The notes: generated from the sequence alone by a model not told the origin. A stretch of 39,414 nucleotides of DNA from Smittium mucronatum (GCA_001953115.1 LSSL01000277.1:1-39414), one strand, 5' to 3'. Counted from the first letter of the stretch, positions 1 through 13,300 are shown. Program-made: numbers and translations.

Positions 1-140
1 ATATTATTCATAAATTCTCGGGTGTTTAAAAATATTTATTCACATTCCCGAAACAGGTAATTTGATAAATTTTACTCTTCATAAAATAAACATACAATCG
101 GATTATAAACCCGCGCCAATTTTTTATTTAAACTAAATTT

Positions 141-345
141 GACTCACTTTTTTTTAATTGAAATTCACTTTTAAAGTAATTGGTTGCTCTAATTTGTGTT
201 CGTATTCGCTTTCACTTTTATTTAATCGGATGAACTATAATCAAATTATATTCACTTTTTTCGAATTCAATTCAACTTATTTTTCATTTCCTTTCACTTT
301 TTCCAAATATAATTCACTTTTTTTTTATTTGGTACCACTTTTTTT
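141..345. repeat. Degenerate tandem repeat with about 21-bp period
   Basis: The word CACTT, usually within TTCACTTTTT, begins at 145, 166, 213, 253, 295, 315 and 336. The spacings are 21, 47, 40, 42, 20 and 21, close to one or two units of 21. A degenerate copy (TTCAACTTA) sits near 271, where a unit is otherwise missing. The period is a multiple of three, which is why the stretch keeps a 66-codon open frame; that frame starts at TTG and gives a Phe/Asn/Ser-rich product that I do not take as a gene. Seen directly; any function is unknown. Confidence 0.6.
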
Positions 346-758
346 GAATTTGAATTAGAAAAGGTGTAGTAACAATATTTTTAAATCATTTTTCTAGTTA
401 AATTAACGATTGTATCAGTTCTGGAGGGGATGAATTTAAAAGAGAGATTAAAACTTACTTTTCAAGAGTTCAGCTTATACCAAATTAATAACTTTTCAAA
501 GTCTCGAAAATTTTCTTAAATTGAATAATATAAATATTTCAATGATATATTATATAATTAGAAAGAACACACGTTTACTATTTTAGAAAATATCAGACTT
601 GGAATGTATATTTTTATCATATTTAATACATCGAACAAAAACCCAACTGAAATATTCTATAGGGATATAAAAAATAAGTATAATTATTGAAATGGTTTAT
701 TATTATCGACTCAATTTTCGTTTCGATGATACAAAATGATCAATTTAACTCAAAAACG

Positions 759-854
759 TTCAATTTAGGCAAAATAAAATCAAATTGATTCTAAGAGTAA
801 TAATTTAGGCGAAATGGTGTCGAGTTTTGATATTTCTATTTAAAATCTGTCAAA
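759..854 (+). repeat. Left copy of 96-bp inverted repeat
   Basis: This segment matches the reverse complement of 3901-3996. A core of about 32 bp, beginning ATTTAGGCAAAATAAAATC, is identical in both, and similarity continues to the shared inner end CTGTCAAA. Identity over the whole 96 bp is about 75% by eye. Within the unit the word AATTTAGGC occurs twice, about 42 bp apart, so it has internal substructure. It may be a terminal inverted repeat of an old DNA transposon of about 3.2 kb, or simply one member of a dispersed family. I found no clear target-site duplication. Confidence 0.7.
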
Positions 855-2122
855 TAACCCTATTCATACTTGGTAGCCCTAAATAGAAACCAATAGTTTT
901 TTTACGTAACAGAAAAAATTCAACAAGAAGTTGCTTCTTTTTGCTATTATTGATCCATTTTGTTAATACCAATGCGTTTTGTTTTTTAATAAAAAATTTA
1001 TCGTCAATAAAATCATATTTTTCTTTCAATTTTTACAGGATTTTTATAAAATAAGCTAAATATAAATATAAATTTTATCTCTTTAATATTCTATGGCACA
1101 AAAAATAACACTCTATTCTTTGATAATTTATCATCGGACTAATATTATTTAAATACTACTGGAATAAATATAAGCTCATACCTATTGAATTTTTAAAGAT
1201 ATGAAATAGTAATTTGGCTCAAATTCAATGCCAGAAAAGATAAATAAATGTAGTTATTAATTAGATATATCCAGATAGACTAATAAAATTGAAATGTTTA
1301 TAAGGAATCATGTTTAATTTAGGATAACTAATGAAATTTAAATTTTTCTTGTTTAATTTTACCTTATATCATTTTAACAAAAAAAAACAACCTTATAGTG
1401 GGATTGGTTTATCAAAAAAAATATCATAATTTCTAATCTCTCTATAATATCGCTTAGTATGGTTAAGTTAGAAATATGGTTGAGAAAATATTTTCAAACA
1501 GTAATCTGATGAATTCTGCTATTATTTATTTATAAAAGTTTATTTCTTTCGATTTTTTCTATATCAGTTATATTATAAAATATAGCTTATTTTTTTAAAC
1601 AATAAAAACTAATATTTAAAAATATTATATAATTTTTGATACGAACGCCTATCAAACTGTCTAAAATAGGTAATCTATTTATTGATTTTTAATATTCAAT
1701 TTAAAGATAATTATTTTCCTTTTTTTTATTAATGTAATCATTTTTAAATATAGCTATAATTCAATACTAAATAAAATACGAATGCGATATATCGTATCAG
1801 TTACAAATTTATGCAAGATTACCTTCAAATCTATATCCATCAATCTAAATAATCGATTTGATGTCAACCTAGATAGCGAGTTTTCCGAAATAGGCCTTCA
1901 TATGATTCAAATTGTGAAATATTTTAATTCAGATAAACAAATAGCTTGTTTGTTTGGAATATTCTATAATTTTTATAATTTTTGTATTATATATTAAATA
2001 AAAAGGATAAAAAATACTTTTAACTGTATACAGTTATTCTGTTTAATTTCTATTCGTCTCCATATTCTACTAATGTCTTGTAGAAGTGTTATATGAACGA
2101 TATTTAGCATTTTGTTCTTTGA

Positions 2123-2486
2123 TTAGAATGAGTATGCGTCCAAGCATTTCTTATTTTTCAAAAATTCTCTGCATTAAAAGTATACATCAAAAAATTCACA
2201 AACACGCGCTTTCAAATATAAAAGGCGTTATTTTCATAAATATTAGAAAGTTTGTTTAATATATTGCAATATTTATTTTTCTTTAATGTTACAGTAAGTA
2301 TTTTTTTAAATTTTCCTTTAGATATAAGAAAGTTTTCTCATTTTTAGAAATTTTAAGAAAATTAATTAAGGAATTTTTTAACTCGGCTACTTCTTCATAT
2401 TTGATTTTGGTTAGCATTGGATTCATTTTTTCATCAAAGTCCCTTATAACCTTCAGTGAGACGTTCAGAAAATCTAAAATGTTCAT
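2123..2486 (-). CDS. Possible small two-exon gene, unknown function
   Basis: On the minus strand an ATG at 2486 opens a 65-codon frame, with acidic and basic residues spread as in a helical protein (for example EEVAELKNSLINFLK) rather than the Lys/Asn/Phe/Ile-only mix usual for background frames here. The frame closes at 2289, but a GT at 2292-2291 could be a donor (GTAACA, weak). An acceptor, AATGCAG, ends at 2169. Joining 2486-2293 to 2168-2123 extends the product to about 79 residues, ending KCLDAYSF. The implied intron is 124 nt. A TACTAAT word just upstream of the ATG followed by TTTTAG allows another reading, in which this is an internal exon. I recognise no family. Open frames of this length are expected by chance in such DNA, so it stays weak. 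Confidence 0.22.
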
Positions 2487-3900
2487 TATATTCCAATTAG
2501 TATACTTTTCTTTAATTTTCCTGTTGTATCAGCACAAAAAAATTGTTATTCGAAGGTGAAAATATATTCTAACAAAGCATTTTTTTTTTAAAAAAATTAC
2601 TTTATATTTTCTTTATTCGAATTTAAAGTTCAGAAAATTTTTTCCACTTTTCGATTTAAAATTTTCTTGCTTTTTCTAATACATTTTTTTATGTGGTTAT
2701 TTAAATCGAATTAATATCGTTGTATATTTTGTTCATTAATACTGGGGAAGCGCTCTTAAGAGCCTTAAATTTAATTTTTAATATGTAAAACCAGCAATGC
2801 AATATTTTTTTTAAGCTGAATTGAAACGCATAATTAGTAATTTGATTTGTAAAATCGGTTATTGTGGTGTTTATTCTGTATTCGAGATTCGTTTTTTATC
2901 TCTTGACAAAGGATACTCAAAGTCAAATTCAAAGATTCCTTTGCATCACTACTCACTATAGATATCAAAGCCGGATAATTTTTTTTGGTTTGTATTTGAA
3001 ATTATAGTTATAATAGCCGGATAATTTCTTTGCATTACTTTGAATTTGAATCCAAACGATAGTTTTTTGCAACTGATAATAGTTTTAAACAAAATTTTGA
3101 TGTTATTAAAGCTCTAATTTTTTCTATTTTACCGCATTAGGATGATAATTATGGATCCCCAGTAAAGTAATTTTATTTTAGTGTTTTGCATATTCCAAAA
3201 AAAAGATCATCCAAAGTTTTATTATTTTTTTTCTTTTTGTTTTTTCTTTCTTCATATTATTATTACAGTGCTATAAACATTATTCATCCTAAAATTTAAA
3301 CCTTTATTTCTCAATATTTTGTATATGTTTGCAAATTTATGCCAAAAAATATTCAAAAATATATTAAATTTTTGACATTTACTCCTTCCTTTCTAGCACA
3401 ATTTTTGTTGTACCTAAACTTATTAAAAGTCAAAAATTTACCAACATAATAATTAAAAAATTTTAGTATTGATTCACAATCAGAATCTAATCTGTTAATA
3501 AAATAATAAAAAGTTCTTTATATTTTTTAAAATTCTTTGAATAGTTCTTTTTTCAGAAGTTTGCAATGTCAAAATAAACGTAATTATCCATCAATTCCAA
3601 TGTTTTTTTTGCTGTAAACTTTTATTATAAGAGCCCATGTTAACTACTAAGTTTCAAGAATGGATGATATATTAGAAAGTCAAAACGTGCCTGTTTTATT
3701 TTTTTTGTTTTTTGTGCCGATTCTTATTTATAAAAAATTAAATACAACAAAAAAAATGATTTAAAAGAATATTTTCAAGAGCAAAAGAAATGAAAATATT
3801 AATAAGCAAATAATTTTTGAAAAATATAAATTCCATTATAGGATGGGTTTGTGTTGATAGTAAAAAAAATAAAATTTCATTAAGGATTTAAATTTTCACA

Positions 3901-3996
3901 TTTGACAGGTTTTAAATAGCGAGTAACACAATACGATGTTATTATGCCTAAATTGATACAATTAGAATCAATTTGATTTTATTTTGCCTAAATCAA
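3901..3996 (-). repeat. Right copy of 96-bp inverted repeat
   Basis: This is the reverse-complement partner of 759-854, with the same 96-bp length. Its inner end begins TTTGACAG and its outer end is GCCTAAATCAA. The two copies enclose about 3.05 kb. That interval contains no recognisable transposase, so if this is a transposon it is decayed or non-autonomous. Confidence 0.7.
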
Positions 3997-5570
3997 CCGC
4001 TTTTGATATTTTAACCTTAGTTGTACTCTTAAAAATGATAATATCCGACTCGGAAGAATAATGATTCCCAGCTCAAGGAAAATATGTCAAAATAAGTTTT
4101 TTTAAATAATTAAGAAAAAGCGAACCCAAAATTTTGTCATTTTTAAAAGAAAAAGGCTCATTTGCAATACTAATTGAAACAAATATCATGAGAAAATGAA
4201 CCTCACAAAGAGTTTTAATATTTTTTTTCTTTAAATATTCCAAAAGATATGATCTAATTATTTAGATAATATGAAAAAATAATCTCAAAAAGTGAAATAA
4301 TAAAATTAATTGACTCATAATTTTCAAATTTTGAATTATTGAAAACCATGGGGTGAAATCATATATGCGATTTTATCACAAATATTCACAATCAATAGAT
4401 ATTATGACCATAAATTTATTTCACAAAAAGAAATGAAGAAAAATTACCCTATATGTACTAAGATTTTAATTCTTAATAAAATTTAGCTTTCTGGTTTTCA
4501 GTTTGTAATTCTATAAATTACCCTCAAATATCAAAAATAAATGTTGAGCAAAATTAAAATTAACAAACTTTGTTTTATTTTGCTTTTTTTATTAAATTTT
4601 TTTTTTTAAAAAATAAATAGAGTTTTTATCTTTATTCATTAATTTATTTTTAAAACCATGTTTTTTTTATTGAAAATATATAAGTAAATTGATAATTATT
4701 TTATAATGTAAATAAAATTAGAACAAAATGTGTTTTAATATAAAAATTAAAGAAATACTGTCCATAATACATTTAAATATGATAAAAGTGACCAAGCCCT
4801 AAAAAAATTTAGAAGATTAACAAAAATAGTCATTTTTTTTATAAAATAATTGCAAAAATACTCATAATTTAAACATATCGTAAAAATAATACAATTAAAT
4901 CGCGTTTTTTTTATATTTAGCGAATGGAAAAAAAATTTCACAAAATTTCAGGTAATCCAAAGAATTATTCTTCAAAATTCAAAGTAATTTTATTTTATTT
5001 TTTATTGGGCTAAATGTACTAAATAAACAAGTTGCAATAAATATTTGAATGAATTAAAAAAATATGGGATTCTCTTTGAGAGTGGATACTTGCACATATA
5101 TCTCTAACAATCTCCTAATTTAGAAAAGTGGTGTAAAATTAAAGCATAAATCTATCGATTGATTTATAATATTAATTTCATAAACTCATTTTATTTTTGA
5201 AATATGAAGGTTTATTAGGACTAGCAAATTTTTAAAACTATTATTGGCTTTGTTTCGATTAAATTTTTAATTAGAAAATTGTTTAAACATTAAAAAACAG
5301 TTTTTTATTCAAGGATTTTTTTATTTATCACAGTTTTTATTTACTTGACAAAATTTAATCCAAAAAAAAAGAAAACACGTAGATATTTAATTTTTTTTTG
5401 GATAATAAATTGGATCAAATTAGAAATTCGGATTAAAATTGCTCTTATTTTTTGAATAAATATCATATCGATAAATTTTGACTATTTTTAAAATAAATTT
5501 AAAAGTTGAATATTTTTGCAATTATTTTGAAAAATTTATAAGAATATTTTTTAACTATATAGTTACATAC

Positions 5571-5690
5571 TTGAGGATGGACTCGTTAATTTTAGTATAG
5601 GTCTTTAACTCCTAGAGACATTACATTACAGAACTAAGACATAATTTTTATACGATTTTATACATACCGAGATTAAATTTAATGGATCAT
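5571..5690 (-). other. Two exon-like segments with good splice signals
   Basis: On the minus strand, 5690-5668 follows a pyrimidine-rich acceptor (TTTCTTTATAG) and ends at a GTATGT donor. After a 56-nt gap ending TCTCTAG, 5611-5571 runs to a second GTATGT donor. The phases agree: the first piece reads DDPLNLIS and the second ELKTYTKINESIL plus two bases. I could not extend the chain in either direction with matching phases. Donor, acceptor and intron size resemble those of the AP-2 alpha gene, which is the only reason to list it. It may be chance. Confidence 0.18.
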
Positions 5691-6612
5691 CTATAAAGAA
5701 ATTAAAAAGAAAAAAAGTTTCCAAGGTTTAAACATCAATTTAATCAAGTTTTAAATAAATTTCTATCTTTCAAAATTGGATAAATATTTAAAAAGGTAAA
5801 AATACATCTTGATATTTTGGTTTTGAATCAAGAAAATCAGAAAGTGGCCTTATATTAAAAATATCGAGTATAAAGAAGAAATAAATCATTTAAATGTATC
5901 TGCGAGAGGATTTCATATATTAAAAATTGGATTTTTTTTACAGGCTTCTTTCCTAAAATTCTATTTTTTTATTTTCATGCAATCTCTTCAGCTCCAGGAC
6001 TATTAAAAAAAATTTAGGATTTTTTTTTTGATTAAATTCTCAAAATTAAACAATAGTATCAAGATTAAATTTTTTTCTTTAGTGGTGAAAATTAAAATTA
6101 AAAGATTAAATTATTGTTATAATTGCCAGAAAGTTGGTCCATACTTCCTTAGATCTAATTTTAGTGGTTATGCAGTCCTATATAAGCATTTAAGGATACA
6201 TATATATTTATAATTAAGATCCGTTTTAGTTAAAACAAATTTTATATTTTTGCAAATGATTTTTTTGTGCTCAACGAAAAAACGAAAAAAAACAACAAAA
6301 AGATCGAATTAAATAATGATATTTTCTATGTATATCTAATAATATGGTCTGGGTTCAAATAAGGATTTTTTTGATACTAAGAAAAAGGCTTGGTAATTAC
6401 CAAACCTCGTCAATTACGTAAAAAATATTAAGTTAATTATATTGCTCTTACTATATTATAGATAATTTTTTAAAGTAAAATTTTTATTTATCAATTAATA
6501 AACAATAATAATTTACAGTAGTTTAAATTAGCTTAATTTAACTAAATGCCTGAAATAGCTTATTAAGTTTAACCAATTTTAATATTTAAATTTTAAAAAA
6601 AACTTACAGGAA

Positions 6613-7333
6613 GTCTAACAATGTATCAGAATTCCATTCCAATAAAATCAATTATTTTTAAAAAAAGAATTTTTATTATTTTCCGATGGAAAACACTATA
6701 TGGCTAACCGAAATTAGCATTTATCAATACCAATAGAATTTTTTTATAGTAAAATATTCAAAAATATCCAAAAATATCAGATTTATTATCAAAAAAACCA
6801 TAATCAGTCTCCCAAAAAGCTAATCACCATTTTCCAAAGGAAAAAAATTCGAAAAAAATAATGTTTTATTATTTTCAAAATCAATTTTACATAAGCTTAT
6901 TCCTAAAAGGTAATATCTAATATCTTTTTTTTAAATAACATCTATTTTAATAAAAATAATTTTAATTGAATAAAAAATAAAAATACTCTTCGACTTCTCA
7001 CGGAAATCAAATAAAAAAATTTGATATTATATAATACCTTTTAGGGATAGGCTTATTTAAAATTGATTTTGAAAATAATAAAACATTATTTTTTTCGAAT
7101 TTTTTTCCTTTGGAAAATGGTGATTGGCTTTTTGGGAGACTGATTATGGTTTTTTTGATAATAAATCTGATATTTTTGGATATTTTTGAATATTTTACTA
7201 TAAAAAAATTCTATTGGTATTGATAAATGATAATTTCGGTTAGCCATATAGTGTTTTTCATTGGAAAAATTTAAAAATTTTTTTTTTAAAAAAATTGATT
7301 ATATTGGAATGAAATTCCGATACATTTTTAGAC
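6613..7333. mobile_element. Foldback (long inverted-repeat) element
   Basis: The left arm, 6613-6924 (312 bp), and the right arm, 7023-7333 (311 bp), are reverse complements at about 85-90% identity by eye, separated by a 98-bp spacer. The outer ends are GTCTAA and TTAGAC. Distinctive matching words include GGCTAACCGAAATTA with TAATTTCGGTTAGCC, and AGTCTCCCAAAAAGC with GCTTTTTGGGAGACT. Similarity stops sharply outside both ends. The structure fits a non-autonomous foldback/MITE-like element or a large inverted duplication. No open frame of note lies inside and I see no clear target-site duplication. A transcript would fold into a hairpin of about 310 bp. Confidence 0.88.
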
Positions 7334-10300
7334 ATATTTTAAATGTACAAGGTAAAATTTTTTTTACATATCCAATAATCACCAATTTTAAAGCATAATT
7401 TAATTTTTACTACTAATTTATTTTAAAATAGATTAGAAAAATTAAGTTTTGAATATTTCATAAAGATTTTTTACACTTAAGAAATAAAAAAATTGTAACT
7501 AACGACTAAAATCGTATTAAATTGAGTTATTTTTTGATTTTTTTTAAAAAATATTAAATATTTAGGGACAATTCTGATAATGAATCCTGGTATTTGATCT
7601 TGGAATTCTATAATTGCATACAGAAAAATCAAATAATTATCTAAATTCTATAGGATATTTAAAATTTCTTTTAATTTTAAAATATTTTATGTTTTTTCAT
7701 CAAAATTTCCATCAAATTATTTATTAATAACCTTTATAATTTATTTATAGATAATTAATAATTTATTTTATTTCAAATATTTCTAAAATTATTCAATATA
7801 TTTAAGTAGGCTGTTTAGATTTGAGATAAGTAGTGGCTAGTTTTCGAAAAATTTCTAATATATATAATATTTTTTTATATAATAATAAATAAAAATTTAA
7901 TACAATCTGTTCAATTAATCCCTTAGACATTTTTTAACTTATGCAATGAGAATTTAGTTTCTAAAAAACTTTATAATACTCTGAAGGGAACATATAAATC
8001 ATTTTAGTATTAATAACAGTGACTCAAAATTAATTAAAAATCAATATATAAAAATTTTTATGTTATATACCGGTAAATTTGGTTGATAAAATTTAAAATT
8101 GAGAAAAAAATCCGTAGAATAACTATTCCTATGTCAAATGGGGAAATATTTTTACTTGTAGTAAAATCAACCAATTTATACATTCAAAATTCTAAACTTT
8201 TATCAGTTCATTAAACAAAAAAAATTACCATCATCGAGTTTAGAAAAGTGGAATATTCAAATAAAGCTAAATACTAAACGGATAAACATAAAATTTCGTG
8301 AAATTTTAAAATTCTTGAAAAAAAATATGTTTATTTATAGATGTAAAAATGCTAAAAAAACTTTTTAAAAATAATTAAGGTAACCTATGCTTCATATCTT
8401 ATAATAATTTTAAAAATTATGTGTCTTGATATTAAATGGGAAATTTCTACCAATAACTATATTTAAAATCAATAAATTTTTCAGAAAAAAAACATTCAAT
8501 AAATAAAAATCGACAGTTTAATAATTTTTTAAATTAAATTGTTTCAATTTCTTTATAAGATGGAAATTTGGAATTTTTATGATGAAAGGTTCTTTTTTTC
8601 TAGGTAAACACCATGAAAATTATGATAAGGTTTCTTTTCCAGATTTCAAGAATTAAATATTAAAACTCAGCAATACTTTTTTAAACTACAACAAAAAAAA
8701 AAAAAAATCAGGGGTGCCTCAGTTGAAATCGAAAAGATATAATATTCAGCAAAAAAAAAAGCAAAAAAAAGAATAAATAAAAAATGGATAAAAGTTACAT
8801 GAATTTTAAACTGATTATAATTATAAATGAAAAATGCTAAAGAATGAACAATGTGTGACCTCATATCCCGCATATTCAATTTTTAGGGCCATTATAGCAT
8901 TTATAAGCCCTTTGAAACTTCTTCTATTGAAAAAAGCATGGAAATATTTTCCAAGTTTAAGTTAATAATCGGAAAATTTCCAGTTATTTTATCAAGATTT
9001 TTCGAAATAAAAAGTTATTCTTTTCAGTTTTATTGTAATAACGATAATTGCTCGTATTAAATTTATTTTTGGACTCTTAAAATATTAAAATACGGAATAT
9101 TGAATCATCAATTAGCTATGAGCATTGAGAAAATTATTTCTGACTCATAGATATGGATATCTCAGGAATTAAATTATTTTTTACATAAAAAGAAAGAGAT
9201 TTTTTATCATTTAAAATGAATTGAGCCTGTTTTAAAATAATTCTATATAAGAATTTATAAGAATTAGTCATTGCTTAAAAATGAACTATCAAAAATATTA
9301 AAATGTCTATTTTTTGATAAGTGGTTTGAGATATTAATTAAAAATTTGGAAAATCAGTTATTCAAGAAATAAAATTCTTGGTATGAAAAATACGGATTTT
9401 TCTCCCTTTTAAAAAAGAAATACTTAGAAATATTTGGTAGAGTTTTAAAAGAAAAGTGTAAAAATTTGTATTGGGTAGATATATTAAAATTTTTAAAAAA
9501 ATCAATTAATGGGCTTTAAGGCTACATTAAATTCTATTAATCAGAATTTTATAAAATTAAGTAAAATGAAATAGCACCTGCAAAAAAATCAAGAATTAAT
9601 TCTACATTAATCTAAATGAAGATTATTATACTTGATATCTCATAATAGATGATTCAATAGATGCTGAAAAAAATAGATGATTTCTATTTCAACTAGGAAA
9701 AAATATGAAGTCAATTTGATTTAATCTCAATTTTTTTAAAAAATTATAGCTTAATTTTTATAAAGCCCACATATCAAGTTTAAGAGATGTATTTTTCTAA
9801 CGAAAAAGTTTTTTAAAACTCAAAAAAATTATTATATATACTCATTCTTTTAATATGATAAAAATATAATTATTTAAACAAAAATTTATTGCAGGGTGTA
9901 CTTATATCCTCAATTAAAAAAAATTATAAAAAATCATAGACTTTACAGGAATCAAAGTTATAAAATTCCGGTTTATTTACTTATATTTAAACTAAAAAAA
10001 TACAATGAGCAAAAGGAATATTTTATAAAAAGGGTTTTACATTAATAAATGCAAATACAAGATAATAATGTTTATTTGTTGCAGATATTTCATATTTATC
10101 CAGTGAAATTTGGTGTTAAATTATTTTAAATAAGGAATATAACTAACTTATTACTATTTCTTTACATAATCTTCTTATATCTATCTCCGTTCCCTATATA
10201 CATGTTTTTTTTCTTTATTTTTCGATCTCAAATAGAACCATTTAAATAACCAAAAACAAAAAAAAAAGGTAAATATTATTAGTATTTTGTTTTTAAAAAT

Positions 10301-13300
10301 TTTCAGGTTCACTGTTTTATTTTTATTTCTATCATATTAAACGTAAATGGTTTCTCTCATTATATATTTTCGTAGTTTGAACTATCATATTTTGCAACTG
10401 CTAACTCTTTGAAATGATAAAACGTCCAAAGAATAATTAAAAATAGCCAAAAATAATTTTTTTTCATATTGATTTTTTATTATAAGATTGAGATTATGAT
10501 TTAAAATTGTATTTTCAAGGTTGGAGAGAAAAATAAATGGGTTAATTTTGAGTATGAAGTTGTTTTCTTTTTATAATGAAGATAATTTTAATCATTCGAT
10601 TTTTTGCGAGAGCGTTATAAAAAAATATCCGTATAAACTATAAATTTTTATTTAAAAACTTCTTTCTTTATAACAAATGAATAAAGAATTAAAATTTTAA
10701 AAATTACATAAATTATCGGGATTTTTTTTAAAAATTAAATATAATTTTAGAAAAGTACTGAATTGTTCTGAATTATTATGTATGAATTAACTAATTTGAT
10801 TTATAAATAAAACTAAAATTTCGGATTTAAATTCAATTTGAAATTACATTTCCTATTCGACATAAAAATTCTAGTTCGGTCGATTCTGTCTTATTTTGAT
10901 TTTTCGTTAACCAGATCGACAGTTTTTTCTCAGCTAACCTATATAAAAAATATTTTTATCATTATTATATAAATATTGGATAGCACTTACCAAATTTAAA
11001 GGAGTTTATAATATTCTGTTGAATGTGTATATTTTAACTAAATTTATTTCAAAAATATTACTACAACTTATGGAATAAAAAAATATAAAATTATCGATTT
11101 AAATCAATTAAATATTTTATCTTTTTAATAGAAATTCAGAGTTATCTGTTTTGCCATGTTTTTTTTAAAAATATTAATTTAAATTAATTTAATATTATAA
11201 TTGGTCACCTATAAAAAATCGATTTTTATATCCTTAAATATCCCAAAAATATGTATATAGATACAATCTTCAATTTGATATAAATTTTTAATTTTTAATA
11301 ATGGTTTTTTTTTCTGTCTCCCTATACACTTGATATTTTTAATGATATAGCTCAAAATAAAAACATGTTAGCAATGAATGGGCTTTAAAAAAAACAATTG
11401 AAATTTCCTGTAAAGGGTTTTATTAGAGGATATAGTTTATAATGGTTCATTTCTCTTCTCTAATGCCTAGATTTTTATAAAAAAAATATTAGATAATTAA
11501 TATTGGATATCTTTGTGTAAAATCATAAAAAAATTCTAATATTATCAGTGGAACTAAAATCAATTTTAAAAACTTACACATCTCGATCTTAAATTTATTT
11601 TATCCTGCATTATTTAAAATATAAATTTGAATATATAAGATATCTTTCGCGAAAAATATACGCAGCATCACAAAAATTCATTTGGTATCAAAAATTGAGA
11701 ATAAATTTATAATCGGAGATATTTTTATTAATTGTATGGAATTTTTTTTTATGAAAAATTTTCTTGAATTTTTGAAAAAATCAGAGAATTTGAATATATT
11801 AAAGCATTTTTATTTCTTATAAAAGCTGTTATATTTCGGATTTATCCCTTTAATATTTCCGAATTTGGATTATAAGCTGCTTATATTTTAGCAGAACATA
11901 TATATATTAATAAGAAAATTTGTTTCATTTTTTTCTATATAACTCAACCCAAAAAACCTAGAAGAAATTATATCTTTATTTGTATTTTAATTTTAATCAT
12001 TTTTATAATTATGAAACTGAATGTGTATCGATCCAATTATTTGGGGCTTATAAAAGTGCTTAATTTTCTCTAGACTAATATTTTTCAATTTTTTAATAGA
12101 GCTGATGTTTTAATTTTTTGAGTATAGAGATATTTATTTTCCTAAAAAATGTTTTTAGTGATTTTAATATTAAAAAAAAAAAGTAATTTGGTAAAATATT
12201 TCCACATAGTTTTAAAAAGATTCGAATTAAATCAATAAAACACGAGCTTCTATGTTTTTGATGTTGTTAGGTTATAAATTTTTTAGAATTATTATTTTTA
12301 TATTTAACATATTTATTTACTGAATTACGTCACATGTATATTTTTACCTGGTAAAAAAATGAATTGACCACTAATTTCCTTTTGGGTTTCATTTAAAAAA
12401 CGTATAAGAATTGATTTAAAAACATTTTATTCAAGTATATCAAACCGTTTATTGATAAAAAAAAATTTATTAGCGATATGTATGAATTTTGAATCACTAT
12501 GATTAATTTCAGATAAGAATTTTAATAATTATTGTTACTTTTGAGCTCTAAAGTAGCTGTATGATCTCTATTTTTTCTGTTAGTGATACCCCCCTCCCTC
12601 CAAAAAAAACTTTAATATATACTCATGTTGTATATTTTTACAGTAGGATCAACTCTAAATGACTAAAATATTTTTTTTGTGGATTTTATAAAAAGATTGA
12701 GGCTTTTTTTTGCTTTTAAATTAATAAGAAATCTATAAGTGTTTCACATCTATATCTAAATCACTGAAATTATAATATATGAGGACCTGAATTTCAAAAA
12801 CTCAAGATGAAAAATTTCACCGCACTGTGAGATAAATTTTTTAATCAAAAATAATAGTTTCTAATCAAAAATATATAACAATCACCAATGGGATCAATTA
12901 TTTTACATTTCAAATAATTTATTTTCGATTTTAAATATTTGGAAGCATTCGGCAGTTTAGAAATTATTTCCCCGCTATAGTTTTAAATTTTTCTATAAAA
13001 CTAATGAATAATTTTAACAAAAATTTTTTTTGCGCAATTTAGTTTTCTGGGCTTTATTTCTGGGGGTTTTTTATCGCCATATAATACCTTTGTACATAAA
13101 TTCTGAAATTTAAAAGATACTCATCAAGCTATATCTCAAATTAAAATTCTTTTTATTTAAAAGAAACCGGATTTAAATTCTAAAATGTTTTTTATTTAAA
13201 AAAAAAAAGATTTATATTCTAATTTTATTTTATTTTAGAATAAAGCTATTATTTTATCAGTGTAATTTTTCATTTTTATACAAATGAATTATATTCTAGT

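Larger units (their letters stand above)
346..6612. other. AT-rich stretch without a convincing gene
   Basis: This stretch is mostly A+T with many homopolymer runs. I see no tRNA, rRNA or recognisable protein. It contains the inverted repeat pair at 759-854 and 3901-3996, a possible small minus-strand gene at 2123-2486, and two exon-like pieces on the minus strand at 5571-5690. A short duplication of GCCGGATAATTT occurs near 2971 and 3016, with a 12-bp inverted match (TCAAATTCAAAG and its complement) close by. Open frames such as 1782-1997 (+) and 4747-4941 (-) are no longer than chance predicts. Confidence 0.6.

Noticed and set aside
158..358. 66-codon frame at the left end
   Set aside because: It starts at TTG and is explained by the 21-bp repeat, whose period keeps one frame open.
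6340..6370. GGGTTCAAAT resembling a tRNA T-loop
   Set aside because: No pairing T-stem, acceptor stem or D-arm could be built around it.
10860..10975. About 50-codon frame with alternating hydrophobic residues, suggesting a beta-barrel strand series
   Set aside because: No start codon and no family resemblance; open runs of this length are expected several dozen times by chance here.
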